The translations under genes and the position numbers were made by a program. Under the pieces are notes generated by a model that saw nothing but the letters and a program-made list of their open reading frames with translations, ran no database searches and was not told the DNA's origin. From Herbidospora daliensis (GTDB lineage: Bacteria; Actinomycetota; Actinomycetes; Streptosporangiales; Streptosporangiaceae), in contig NZ_BBXF01000002.1 in the NCBI RefSeq assembly GCF_001570585.1, positions 868,001-932,000 on the forward strand: a DNA stretch of 64,000 bases, in the 5' to 3' direction. Below, one piece after another: positions 1 to 7,365 of this stretch. The stretch's first letter is position 1. Each line of letters opens with the position of its first letter.

Positions 1-1355
1 GGCCACAACTCCAGGGCGCGTTCGACCGTCATGTTCGACTGCTGGGCCAGGTCGGGCTCGTTGAAGCTCAGCAGGTACGGACCCGCCTTCTTGGCCTCCG
101 CCAGCGCCTTCGGCGTGACGCTGTCGGCGCCCCAGATCATCGGCACGAACTCGACGTTCCTGGGGGTCTGTACGCCGTTCTGGTGGGTCGCCCAGGTGTA
201 GTACCAGCGCGCCCCCGACTTGGCCAGCGAGTTGCTGACCCCGTTCATCGGCCACACCCCGACGCCCTTCTTCACCGCCGGGGCGGCGGGCGGCGGAGGC
301 GGCGCCTCGGGCGACTTCGACGGCTTCGGCGAGGGCTTCTTCGACGGTTTCGGGCTCGGGCTCGGCTTGCGCACGGGCGTCTTCGACGGCGTCGGGCTCT
401 CGGCGACCACCACGGGCGGGGGCACGGCGACGGGTTTGGGCGGCGCGGGGCTCGTCCAGGGCTGCAGGACGAACACCCCCGCCGTCACCGCCGCGGCGCC
501 GGCGGCCGTGAGCGGGATCCAGAGGTTCTTGGCCGCCACGGCGGTCGTCTTGATCGTCACCGGTACGAGCTTGCTGAGCAGGAACCCGGCCGGCACCGCC
601 ACCAGGGGCAGCCCGAGCAGCAGCCGCTCCAGGGGCACCATGCCCTGGGTGCGGCGGCCGCAGAACGTACACCCCCTGATGTGCCGGGCGAACCGTTTGC
701 GCCACAGCGGCGACGGCACCCCGTCCCAGCCGAGGAACATGCCCCGGAGCTCGGGGCACTGGGCCTGCGCGTTCAGGCAGCGCACGACCGACTGCGCGAT
801 CTGGATCTGCTCCTTCATGCGCTGCACCCGCACGGCCGCGTGCTTGGCCGACAACCCGAGCGACGAGGCGAGGTCGGCGCGCCCGAGTTCCCCGGTCTCC
901 TCTAGCCACCAGAGCGACAACAGCGCCCGGTCGTCGGGGTCGAGCCAGCGGGTCGCCTCGGCGACCTCGCGCCGCTGGTCGGTCAGCCCCAGCTGGAGGA
1001 TGGTCAGCCCGGCGAAGTCGGAGGCGGGGTCGGCCACCTCGGTCGCCGTGTCGAGGTCGGTCCGGCGGTGGTGGGCGGTGCGCTTCTCGGCTTCGTGGTC
1101 GCGTACCTGCCGGACCGCGATCGCCACCAGCCACGAGCGGTAGGCGTCGAGATCCCGCAGCCCCGGCAGCCCGCGGACCATCCGGATCAGGGTCTCCTGG
1201 ACGACGTCGTCGGTGTCGTTGTGCCCGTTCAGCGCCCGTCCGACGATGTTGTAGACGAGCGGCAGGGAGTCGGCGACCAGGCGGTCGAGGGCAGCCTGAT
1301 CCCCGTCGCGTGCCGCCGCGACCATCGCCGTGTCGGGTCCGCTCCTCGCTGGCAT
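1..1355 (-). CDS. ECF sigma factor fused to zinc finger, membrane anchor and GH128-like domain (3' end outside window)
   Basis: An open frame of at least 451 codons runs off the left edge. The ATG at 1355 follows a G-rich Shine-Dalgarno and fits the sigma fold. Residues about 8-75 look like sigma region 2 and 125-190 like region 4. Next comes an anti-sigma-type zinc motif, H225-I-R-G-C229-T-F-C232 (HX3CX2C). Two hydrophobic segments follow at about 243-265 and 278-295, then a Pro/Ser/Lys-rich linker at about 300-365. From about residue 370 the sequence resembles the GH128/Asl1-like glycosidase core, including FNEPDL, whose Glu (about 433) would be the acid/base residue. The order implies a cytoplasmic sigma part tethered to an extracytoplasmic glycan-active domain. 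Actinobacterial ECF groups with carbohydrate-active C-terminal extensions are known; the target regulon here is unknown. Confidence 0.8.
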   Translation of the reverse strand, partial: MPARSGPDTAMVAAARDGDQAALDRLVADSLPLVYNIVGRALNGHNDTDDVVQETLIRMVRGLPGLRDLDAYRSWLVAIAVRQVRDHEAEKRTAHHRRTDLDTATEVADPASDFAGLTILQLGLTDQRREVAEATRWLDPDDRALLSLWWLEETGELGRADLASSLGLSAKHAAVRVQRMKEQIQIAQSVVRCLNAQAQCPELRGMFLGWDGVPSPLWRKRFARHIRGCTFCGRRTQGMVPLERLLLGLPLVAVPAGFLLSKLVPVTIKTTAVAAKNLWIPLTAAGAAAVTAGVFVLQPWTSPAPPKPVAVPPPVVVAESPTPSKTPVRKPSPSPKPSKKPSPKPSKSPEAPPPPPAAPAVKKGVGVWPMNGVSNSLAKSGARWYYTWATHQNGVQTPRNVEFVPMIWGADSVTPKALAEAKKAGPYLLSFNEPDLAQQSNMTVERALELW

Positions 1356-1506
1356 GCTGCATCCCCTTCTGAGGGCCGTGCTTCGGAGACCCCTCGTCTG
1401 TGGCTGGGGTTACAGAAATCTACTGACCTTTTCGGTGGATTTTTGTTGTTCTGCTGTGACGTGGGCGTCTCCGGTAACAGGAAGACCCACTGGGGAGGGA
1501 TGTGAC

Positions 1507-2073
1507 GTGCGACTGACATCTGGCGCACCCTGGGCGGTCGCGCTCGCCGCCCTCCTGGTGTCGGGCTGCGCCGCCCCGCAGGTTGACGCTCCTGCTGCGG
1601 CGGCGGCGCCGCCCACGGTCGTGACGCAGCCGTCGGCCGCGTTCAACCCCACGGACGTGGCCTGGATCCAGCTCGAGATCCCCATGACCGAGTCGGTGCT
1701 GGCACTGACGGACCTGGCGCCTGAACGCACAGCGAACCCGTCAGTGCTGGCCCTGGCGTCCCAGATCGCGGCCGAACAGCAGCAGCAACTTGCGGGACTA
1801 CGTGGCCTGTTGCACGAAGCGGGGCTTCCGCCGACAAACGTCCACGAGGGTCATGACATGCCCGGTATGGTGACGAAGAGCGACCTGTTGATAGCGCAAC
1901 GTCTCAACGCGGAGCCGTTCGACAAGCTGTTCCGCAAACACCTGAAGGACTTCCTGACCCAGTCCCTGCTGGTCGCGAAAGGCGAACAGACATCCGGCGC
2001 GAACGAGGCGACGAAACAGTACGCCAAGGCCCTGTCGGCCGCCCGCTCCACGACGCTGGCCGACCTGAGATGA
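1507..2073 (+). CDS. DUF305-family lipoprotein, degenerate
   Basis: 188 aa. The GTG at 1507 is chosen because a GGGGAGGG Shine-Dalgarno sits 8-9 nt upstream and the protein then begins with a signal peptide ending in the lipobox LVSGC. The mature part is an Ala/Pro linker and an all-helical domain resembling DUF305, with a His/Met-rich stretch HEGHDMPGM. DUF305 proteins are exported and several are linked to metal or copper biology; the usual Met-Ile-Pro-His-His core is here IPMTES, so metal binding through that site is doubtful. The stop overlaps the next start as ATGA, implying translational coupling to the ferric-reductase-like gene. The 150-bp gap upstream separates it from the divergent sigma-factor gene and probably holds both promoters. 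Confidence 0.72.
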   Translation: MRLTSGAPWAVALAALLVSGCAAPQVDAPAAAAAPPTVVTQPSAAFNPTDVAWIQLEIPMTESVLALTDLAPERTANPSVLALASQIAAEQQQQLAGLRGLLHEAGLPPTNVHEGHDMPGMVTKSDLLIAQRLNAEPFDKLFRKHLKDFLTQSLLVAKGEQTSGANEATKQYAKALSAARSTTLADLR

Positions 2074-3590
2074 CGACCCACTGGGAATCCCTGCTACGGC
2101 CCCCGTCGGAAGCCCACTGGGTGTCCTTGCTGGACGAACAGGGCCCGGCAACGGGAAACCTCCACCCGATCCCGCCGGACCCGAAGCCCGGTAGGCGCCG
2201 ACGGTCGAGCGTCGACGGCCCGACGACGGGGGCCTTGTATCCCGTTCCGCCGGAGCCCGACCGCGGCCGGTCACGGAATCGGGGCGCCCGGACCGCCGCT
2301 CAGGAGAGGTCACGTCGGCCGGGAGGTTTCGTCGGGGCCCTGCTCTGGGCCGGTGCGGTGGTGGCGACGGTCGGCTGCTGGACCGACCTGGCGGAAGTGG
2401 CCTCCACCGCCGACGGCCTGGCCTGGCTGGGCCGGCTGACCGGCCTGCTGGCAGGCTACGGCGCGGCGATCCTGGTGGCCCTCATGGCCCGCATCCCCTA
2501 CCTCGACCGCACGATCGGCTCCGACCGCCTCTCCCGCTGGCACGCCCTCGGCGGCCGAGGCACCCTGGCGTTGTCGGTCGCGCACATGGTCTTCGCCATG
2601 TCGGCGCGGGTGGTCAGGTCAGGCGTGTGGGAGGGCACGTTCGGTCTCGTCCTGTACGCCCCCGGCATCCTCGAGGCGACCGTCTCACTGGCGTTCCTGC
2701 TGGCAGTGGGCCTGATCTCGGCCCCGGCGATCCGGTCGCGGATGTCGTACGAAGCCTGGCACTACGCCCACTTCCTCACCTACGTGGCCATCTACCTGGG
2801 CTTCGCCCACCAGCTCACCGGCCCGTCCTTCGGAGGCGTCGGCGCATGGGCATGGCGGGCCCTCTACCTGGGCGTGGCCGCCCTCCTCCTCTGGTACCGC
2901 TTCGCCCTCCCGGTGATCCGCTCCCGGCGCCACCGCCTGTGCGTGGCGGGCATCCGGCGGGAGTCGCCCGACGTGGTGTCCGTCTACATCTCGGGCGACG
3001 ACCTCGACCGCCTGGCCGCCGAACCCGGCCAGTTCTTCCGCTGGCGTTTCCTGACCAAGGGCATGTGGTGGGCGGCCAACCCCTACTCCCTCTCAGCCGT
3101 ACCGAGCGGCCGCCACCTGCGCATCACCGTCAAAGCGGCCGGCACCCACAGCCGAGCCCTCTTCTCCCTGACCCCGGGCACCCGAGTCTGGGCCGAGGGC
3201 CCCTACGGCGCCCTGACCGCCGCCCGCAGCCGATCCGACCGCATCCTGCTGATCGCGGGCGGCGTGGGCATCAGCCCGCTACGCGCGCTGTTCGAGTCGA
3301 TGCCGGGCGACGTGACGCTGCTGTATTTGGCCCGGACGGTCGAGGACCTGGTGCTGCGAGGAGAACTGGACGCCATCGCGGCGGCCCGGGGCGCACGCGT
3401 GCACTACACGGTGAACGAAGACCTGACGGTCCCGCTGACGGGCCGCTCGTTGTCACGCGCCTTCCCCGACCTGGCGGACTACGACGTGTTCGTGTGCGGA
3501 CCGCGCGGGATGACCCAGAAGGCGCTCAACGCATTGCGACGGGCGGGCGTGCCGAAACAGCAGATCCACCTGGAGAACTTCGACTTCTAG
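2070..3590 (+). CDS. Ferric-reductase-like transmembrane flavoprotein
   Basis: 506 aa, starting inside the stop codon of the lipoprotein gene. Residues 1-85 are a Pro/Arg-rich cytoplasmic tail. Residues about 90-285 hold five or six membrane helices with the histidines expected of a ferric-reductase-like haem domain (one in LSVAHMVFAMS, others in EAWHYAHFL). Residues about 290-506 are a ferredoxin-reductase module: the FAD motif NPYSLS, the NAD(P)H loop GGVGISPLRALF and the terminal VCGPRGM motif. Such proteins move electrons from cytoplasmic NAD(P)H across the membrane to Fe(III), Cu(II) or another acceptor; the true substrate cannot be read. Coupling to a metal-linked lipoprotein supports a redox-metal role. 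It overlaps the convergent DUF397 gene by 4 bp. Confidence 0.82.
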   Translation: MTTHWESLLRPPSEAHWVSLLDEQGPATGNLHPIPPDPKPGRRRRSSVDGPTTGALYPVPPEPDRGRSRNRGARTAAQERSRRPGGFVGALLWAGAVVATVGCWTDLAEVASTADGLAWLGRLTGLLAGYGAAILVALMARIPYLDRTIGSDRLSRWHALGGRGTLALSVAHMVFAMSARVVRSGVWEGTFGLVLYAPGILEATVSLAFLLAVGLISAPAIRSRMSYEAWHYAHFLTYVAIYLGFAHQLTGPSFGGVGAWAWRALYLGVAALLLWYRFALPVIRSRRHRLCVAGIRRESPDVVSVYISGDDLDRLAAEPGQFFRWRFLTKGMWWAANPYSLSAVPSGRHLRITVKAAGTHSRALFSLTPGTRVWAEGPYGALTAARSRSDRILLIAGGVGISPLRALFESMPGDVTLLYLARTVEDLVLRGELDAIAAARGARVHYTVNEDLTVPLTGRSLSRAFPDLADYDVFVCGPRGMTQKALNALRRAGVPKQQIHLENFDF

Positions 3591-3784
3591 ACGTCGAAGA
3601 CGCCCCGCCGCACCCCGTCGACGAAGGCCCGCCACTCCTCGGGCGTGAAGTCGAGAACGGCCCCGCCGTCACCACGCTTGCTGTCGCGCACCTTGACGCG
3701 ATCACCCGCCAGAGAGACCTCAACACAGTCGTTGTTGCTGCAGGCCCGGATCCAGAGGTCCTCGCTGATCGGTGTCGCGCACAT
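3587..3784 (-). CDS. DUF397 small protein
   Basis: 65 aa. The typical DUF397 signature is visible: W-x3-CSNNDCVEV near the N-terminus, then VRDSK and a C-terminal TPEEWRAFVDGVR. I chose the ATG at 3784 over an in-frame ATG at 3808 because AGAGGGA lies 8 nt before it and the family starts about there. DUF397 proteins are small actinobacterial partners of XRE/DUF5753 regulators (BldB/WhiJ-type systems) that influence development and antibiotic production. The regulator lies just upstream on the same strand (stop at 3907, 122-bp gap), so the two form one unit. Confidence 0.85.
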   Translation of the reverse strand: MCATPISEDLWIRACSNNDCVEVSLAGDRVKVRDSKRGDGGAVLDFTPEEWRAFVDGVRRGVFDV

Positions 3785-3906
3785 CAGTTGGTTCCCTCTC
3801 GAGATCATGGTGATTCCGGGAACTTACCAGCCTGAGAGGTGCACCGCTCGCGGGTCGCGCGCACTGAAGGGGAAACCGCTCCCTGGCCTTTGCCGGCCGT
3901 GGATCT

Positions 3907-4794
3907 TCAGGGCACCGCCCGCAGGAAGTCCGGACCGCCGTTCGCGTAGTGGTCACGCATCTCGCACAGGAAATCGATACTCGCCGCAGGAGAGAGCGCG
4001 ATCCCTGTCAGGTGATCGATCACGCGGCGATAGGCCGCCACTTCTGATGGGCCTTCGATGATATCGAGCGACGAAAAGCTCTCTCGCCAGACGACTCTGG
4101 TCGGGAGATCCGCGATGTCGAACAAGACGAAGGGGCTGTCGTCGGCGGGATACGGTCCTGCCTGAAAGGGCAGGATTCGCAACGTCACCCGGCCGGCCTC
4201 GGCTAGCGGAATGATGTGCTCGATCTGGCGGCACATGATGTCGGGCTCGCCGACCACTCGCCACAAGACCGCCTCGTCGACGAGAGCCTCGTACTTCGGC
4301 GGATGATTCGATGTCAGGAGCCGCTGCCGTAACATTCGGGCCCGGGTCCACTTCTCGACCCTCTCGGGTACATGATCGAGGCTGGTGTGTCGGATGACCG
4401 TTCTGGCGTAGTCCTCGATTTGCAGCAGGCCCGGAATCACCGCAGTCTGGAATTCCGTAATCGCGCTCGCCGCCGCTTCCATGTCGATGTAGCTGTAAAT
4501 GGCGCGGTTGCCGAGGCTGCCATACTCGCGGCGCAGCAACTGGGTGCGTGAATCGGCCGCCATGGCGATCAACTCGGCGATGACCGAGGGGTCGCTGATT
4601 CCGTAGATGGCCGTGAGGATTTCGACGTCACGAGGGCTCGCTCCGCGCTGCCCGGTTTCGAGCCGGGAGAGTTTGGCCGTCGAAGCATGCATCGGCGTGC
4701 ATACCTCTTCGAGGGTCAGCCCCGACTCCTGCCGGAGCTGCTTCAGCCGAGCGGCGAGTTGTCGTCGCCGAAGCGTCAGGTTGGTCCCAGCCAT
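3907..4794 (-). CDS. XRE helix-turn-helix regulator with DUF5753 (WhiJ/Scr1-like)
   Basis: 295 aa. Residues about 10-65 form an XRE HTH (LKQLRQESGLTLEEV ... STAKLSRLETGQR). Residues about 105-285 match DUF5753, with the hallmark AVIPGLLQIEDYAR and the later ILPFQAG and SPFVLFD segments. The family is almost confined to actinobacteria and usually pairs with a DUF397 protein, here directly downstream. By analogy it represses a target promoter and its DUF397 partner relieves repression; this is family inference. The 234-bp region upstream is divergent to two small genes and is more AT-rich than its surroundings. Confidence 0.88.
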   Translation of the reverse strand: MAGTNLTLRRRQLAARLKQLRQESGLTLEEVCTPMHASTAKLSRLETGQRGASPRDVEILTAIYGISDPSVIAELIAMAADSRTQLLRREYGSLGNRAIYSYIDMEAAASAITEFQTAVIPGLLQIEDYARTVIRHTSLDHVPERVEKWTRARMLRQRLLTSNHPPKYEALVDEAVLWRVVGEPDIMCRQIEHIIPLAEAGRVTLRILPFQAGPYPADDSPFVLFDIADLPTRVVWRESFSSLDIIEGPSEVAAYRRVIDHLTGIALSPAASIDFLCEMRDHYANGGPDFLRAVP

Positions 4795-4846
4795 GGCACG
4801 TCCAGGTGATCGAAAATCCCGTTACTGGGGCCGGCCCAAGTGGTAA

Positions 4847-4874
4847 TTGCCAGTGAGGGTCACCTAGGTATGTT
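4847..4874 (+). promoter_or_regulatory. Candidate sigma70-type promoter for 5029
   Basis: TTGCCA (4847-4852), a 16-bp spacer and TATGTT (4869-4874) make a reasonable housekeeping promoter pointing at the small gene at 5029, with a leader of about 150 nt. The XRE regulator is divergent from it and could act here. Recognised by pattern only. Confidence 0.35.
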
Positions 4875-5028
4875 TCCGGTCGAATGGCGTTATAAACGGA
4901 TCAGGAACGCTACCGGGAGGGTGTGAACTGGGGCCATCTGCGCCCTAAATAAAACGGGGCCCGATGTTGGCGCATCAGGCCCCGGAGCTGGAGACCGCCG
5001 ATCACCGCTCAGTAAAGGACGATCCACA

Positions 5029-5259
5029 ATGCAGATTAACCCAAGAGGTAGGGAATTGTCGCCCCCTCGTGGCTTATTGGCGCGAATCGCCGCCATCGTC
5101 AAACGTCGCACCGACGATCTCTTCGCCGAGCCCGACGCTTTCGCGTTCGTCGTCGGCTGGGAGATCGACCGGAAATGGAACCGCCGCACGTACCGCGACC
5201 CCCGCTTCGACCAACTCCGGGCAGCTCGGCAAGCTCAGTCCGAGGCGAGCCGCAGATGA
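5029..5259 (+). CDS. Small hypothetical protein
   Basis: 76 aa, basic and Arg-rich, with a central FAEPDAFAFVVGWEIDRKW segment. The ATG has an AAGGA Shine-Dalgarno about 9 nt upstream, and the stop overlaps the next start (ATGA), so the pair is translationally coupled. I do not recognise a family. Small coupled genes of this size beside an XRE/DUF397 unit occur in actinomycete integrative elements, but no integrase, excisionase, TraB-type translocase or tRNA attachment site is present. Calling it element-derived is only a suggestion. Confidence 0.6.
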   Translation: MQINPRGRELSPPRGLLARIAAIVKRRTDDLFAEPDAFAFVVGWEIDRKWNRRTYRDPRFDQLRAARQAQSEASRR

Positions 5260-5735
5260 CCAGGAACCTCGTCCGGCCCCTGGAAAGCAGGGTCGCGCCG
5301 CCCGGTCCCTTCGTGGTCGTCTGGCGCTGGCGTTACGAGGCGGCTCTCCTCATCGGGGGGCCGTTTCTCGTATCGGTCGTCGGCTGGCAGTTGACGGTCA
5401 CCGTCGCCGGGCTGATCACGGCCCTCGTCTCGGTCTCGCCGTTCGCCCGCCGGTACTCCCTCGCCCGGCTCTGGTGTGTGGTCACGCCCCACCGCATCCG
5501 CACGGCCTGCGCCGAAGCCCTCATCGTGACCCGGCGCGGCAGGTTGCCGGTGGTCCTCTGGACCCGGCCCACCCGTGAGGGGGAGAGGGTCTGGGTCTAC
5601 TGCCGGGCCGGGATCGTCGAGGCCGACTTCGCCGGCACCGCGCCGCTCATCGCCTCCGCCTGCTGGGCGCGGGAGGTGAGGGTAACAACCTCGGAGCGGC
5701 ATCCTGCGGTCATCCGAGTTGATGTCATCAGATGA
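5256..5735 (+). CDS. Small membrane protein, possible mobile-element remnant
   Basis: 159 aa from the ATG that overlaps the previous stop. A hydrophobic stretch at about residues 27-60 can form one or two membrane helices. The rest is soluble and Arg-rich, with two Trp-containing segments (VVLWTRPTREGERVWVYCRAG). The N-terminus, a basic tail with RPLESRVAPPGPF before the helices, recalls small membrane proteins encoded near TraB in actinomycete integrative elements; I cannot confirm homology. No downstream transfer gene follows: the next gene is a secreted LPMO with its own promoter region. Confidence 0.6.
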   Translation: MTRNLVRPLESRVAPPGPFVVVWRWRYEAALLIGGPFLVSVVGWQLTVTVAGLITALVSVSPFARRYSLARLWCVVTPHRIRTACAEALIVTRRGRLPVVLWTRPTREGERVWVYCRAGIVEADFAGTAPLIASACWAREVRVTTSERHPAVIRVDVIR

Positions 5736-5769
5736 CTTGCGGAGTCAGGAAGTCTGAGTGATCCTTCTC

Positions 5770-5786
5770 TTAGGAAGGTTTCTTTA
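5770..5786. promoter_or_regulatory. Imperfect palindrome upstream of the LPMO gene
   Basis: TTAGGAAGGTTTCTTTA is an imperfect inverted repeat, 14 of 17 positions identical to the perfect palindrome TTAGGAAAGTTTCCTAA. Palindromes of this type recur upstream of secreted chitin- or cellulose-degrading enzymes in actinomycetes. It lies 120 bp before the LPMO start in a locally AT-rich stretch, suitable for an operator overlapping a promoter. The cognate regulator is not identified. Confidence 0.4.
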
Positions 5787-5905
5787 TAGAAAGCTGAAGT
5801 GCGCGGCCGTCACCCCGCGTTCCCCCGCTGATCCTTCCGCCATGGGCTCCGGCTCTCCTCATGAGGTGGCCGGAGTTCGCGTATCCGCTCCACGGAGGAG
5901 AGCCA

Positions 5906-6772
5906 GTGTTACGTAACAAGGTGGCTGCAGCCGCCGCCGGCCTGATGGCCGGCTCGCTGCTCGTGATCCTGCCGTCCGCTCCCGCCAGCGCCCACGGCAC
6001 CATGTCGAACCCCCCGAGCCGGGTCTACCAGTGCAAGAACGAGGGGCCCGAGTCGCCCGACTCGGCCGCCTGCGCCGCCGCCGTCGCGGCGGGAGGCACC
6101 CAGGCCTTCTACGACTGGAACGAGGTCAGCCTGCTCGAAGCGGGTGGCCGCCACCGTCAGATCATCCCCGACGGGAAGTTGTGCAGCGCGGGGCGTGACA
6201 AGTACCGGGGGCTGGACCTCCAGCGCACCGACTGGCCGGCGACGCCCTTCTCCGCCGGGCCGCGCACCATCACCTACCACGCGACGGCGCCGCACTCGAA
6301 CAGCAACTTCGAGTTCTACATCACCCGCGAGGGCTGGAACCCGTCGATGCCGCTGAAGTGGTCGGACCTGGTGCACATCCAGACGTTCAACAACTTCAAC
6401 CCGGTCACGTTCACCAACTGGACCATCAACATCCCGCAGCGGACCGGCCGCCACATCCTCTTCTCCATCTGGCAGCGGGTGGTCGGCTCCAACGAGGCGT
6501 TCTACACCTGCTCCGACGTGGTCTTCAGCGGCGGGAACAACCCCAACCCGACGCCGACCCCCACGCCCACGGTCACCCCGACCCCCACGCCCACGCCGAC
6601 CCCGACGGTCACGCCGACCCAGAACCCGGGCGGCACCTGGGCCGCCGGCGTGTCGTACCAGACCGGCAACCGGGTGACCTACGGCGGCGTGACCTACCAG
6701 TGCCGCCAGCCGCACACCTCGCTCGTCGGCTGGGAGCCCCCGAACGTGCCGGCCCTGTGGCTGCGCGTCTGA
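5906..6772 (+). CDS. Secreted AA10 lytic polysaccharide monooxygenase with CBM5/12
   Basis: 288 aa from the GTG at 5906, which has GGAGGAG five nt upstream. A 29-residue signal peptide ends in APASA, so the mature protein begins with His30 (HGTMSNPPSR), the N-terminal copper-brace histidine of AA10 enzymes. A second brace His lies probably in the YHATAPHSN segment, and the axial aromatic in EAFYTCSDVVF. The catalytic domain ends near residue 210; a Thr/Pro linker of repeated PTPTPT units follows; residues about 242-288 form a CBM5/12-type chitin/cellulose binding module with paired Trp residues. It would oxidatively cleave chitin or cellulose outside the cell. Substrate preference cannot be settled by eye; the CBM type favours chitin. 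Confidence 0.92.
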   Translation: MLRNKVAAAAAGLMAGSLLVILPSAPASAHGTMSNPPSRVYQCKNEGPESPDSAACAAAVAAGGTQAFYDWNEVSLLEAGGRHRQIIPDGKLCSAGRDKYRGLDLQRTDWPATPFSAGPRTITYHATAPHSNSNFEFYITREGWNPSMPLKWSDLVHIQTFNNFNPVTFTNWTINIPQRTGRHILFSIWQRVVGSNEAFYTCSDVVFSGGNNPNPTPTPTPTVTPTPTPTPTPTVTPTQNPGGTWAAGVSYQTGNRVTYGGVTYQCRQPHTSLVGWEPPNVPALWLRV

Positions 6773-6832
6773 TCTCGTGAGTGAACGCGGGCCGCGTCCA
6801 GTGGGCGCGGCCCGCCGTCGAAGGAGGCGGGC

Positions 6833-7363
6833 ATGCGCCGGCTGCTCATCGTTCTCTTTCTTGCCTGTACGGCCTGCGCCGCGCCCGGCGTACAGGAAGA
6901 AGCCCCGGTCAACGCGGCCGACGTCATGTTCCTGCAGATGATGGTCGCGCACAACAAACAGGGCCACGAGCTGGCCCGGCTCGCCGAGAACCGTGAGCTG
7001 CCCGCGAAGGTCGAGCAGCTGGCCTCGGCCATGCGGGTCACCCAGGAGACCGAGACGAGCACGATGACGACCTGGCTCCTCCAGTGGGAACAGCCGCTGA
7101 CCATGGACCAGGACGCCCACCACGCCCACGGCGGCACCGCCATCGACGCGCGCAAGGACCTGGCCCGCCTGCGCAAGGCCGACGACGCCGACTTCCCCCG
7201 CGAGCTCCTGAACGCCCTCATCGCCCACCAGGACGACGCCATCCAGTTCGCCCGGTACGAGAAGGGCAGCGGCGCCAACCCGGGCGCGCTCGGCCTGGCC
7301 GACCAGATCGACACCGCCCGGTCGGCGCAGATCACCTACATGCTGGACCTGCTTGACTCGTAG
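6833..7363 (+). CDS. DUF305-family lipoprotein
   Basis: 176 aa, ATG preceded by GGAGG. The short signal sequence ends in an atypical lipobox (C-T-A-C at residues 12-15). The mature domain follows the DUF305 plan: an N-terminal DVMFLQMMVAHNKQ helix (usual form Met-Ile-Pro-His-His, one His kept), a His-rich loop DAHHAHGG and a C-terminal helical pair with LIAHQDDAIQFA. Family members are exported and often associated with copper or other metals. Its nearest relative in this window is the more degenerate copy at 1507. The next gene begins 2 nt after the stop, so the two are probably co-transcribed. Confidence 0.8.
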   Translation: MRRLLIVLFLACTACAAPGVQEEAPVNAADVMFLQMMVAHNKQGHELARLAENRELPAKVEQLASAMRVTQETETSTMTTWLLQWEQPLTMDQDAHHAHGGTAIDARKDLARLRKADDADFPRELLNALIAHQDDAIQFARYEKGSGANPGALGLADQIDTARSAQITYMLDLLDS

Positions 7364-7365
7364 GC

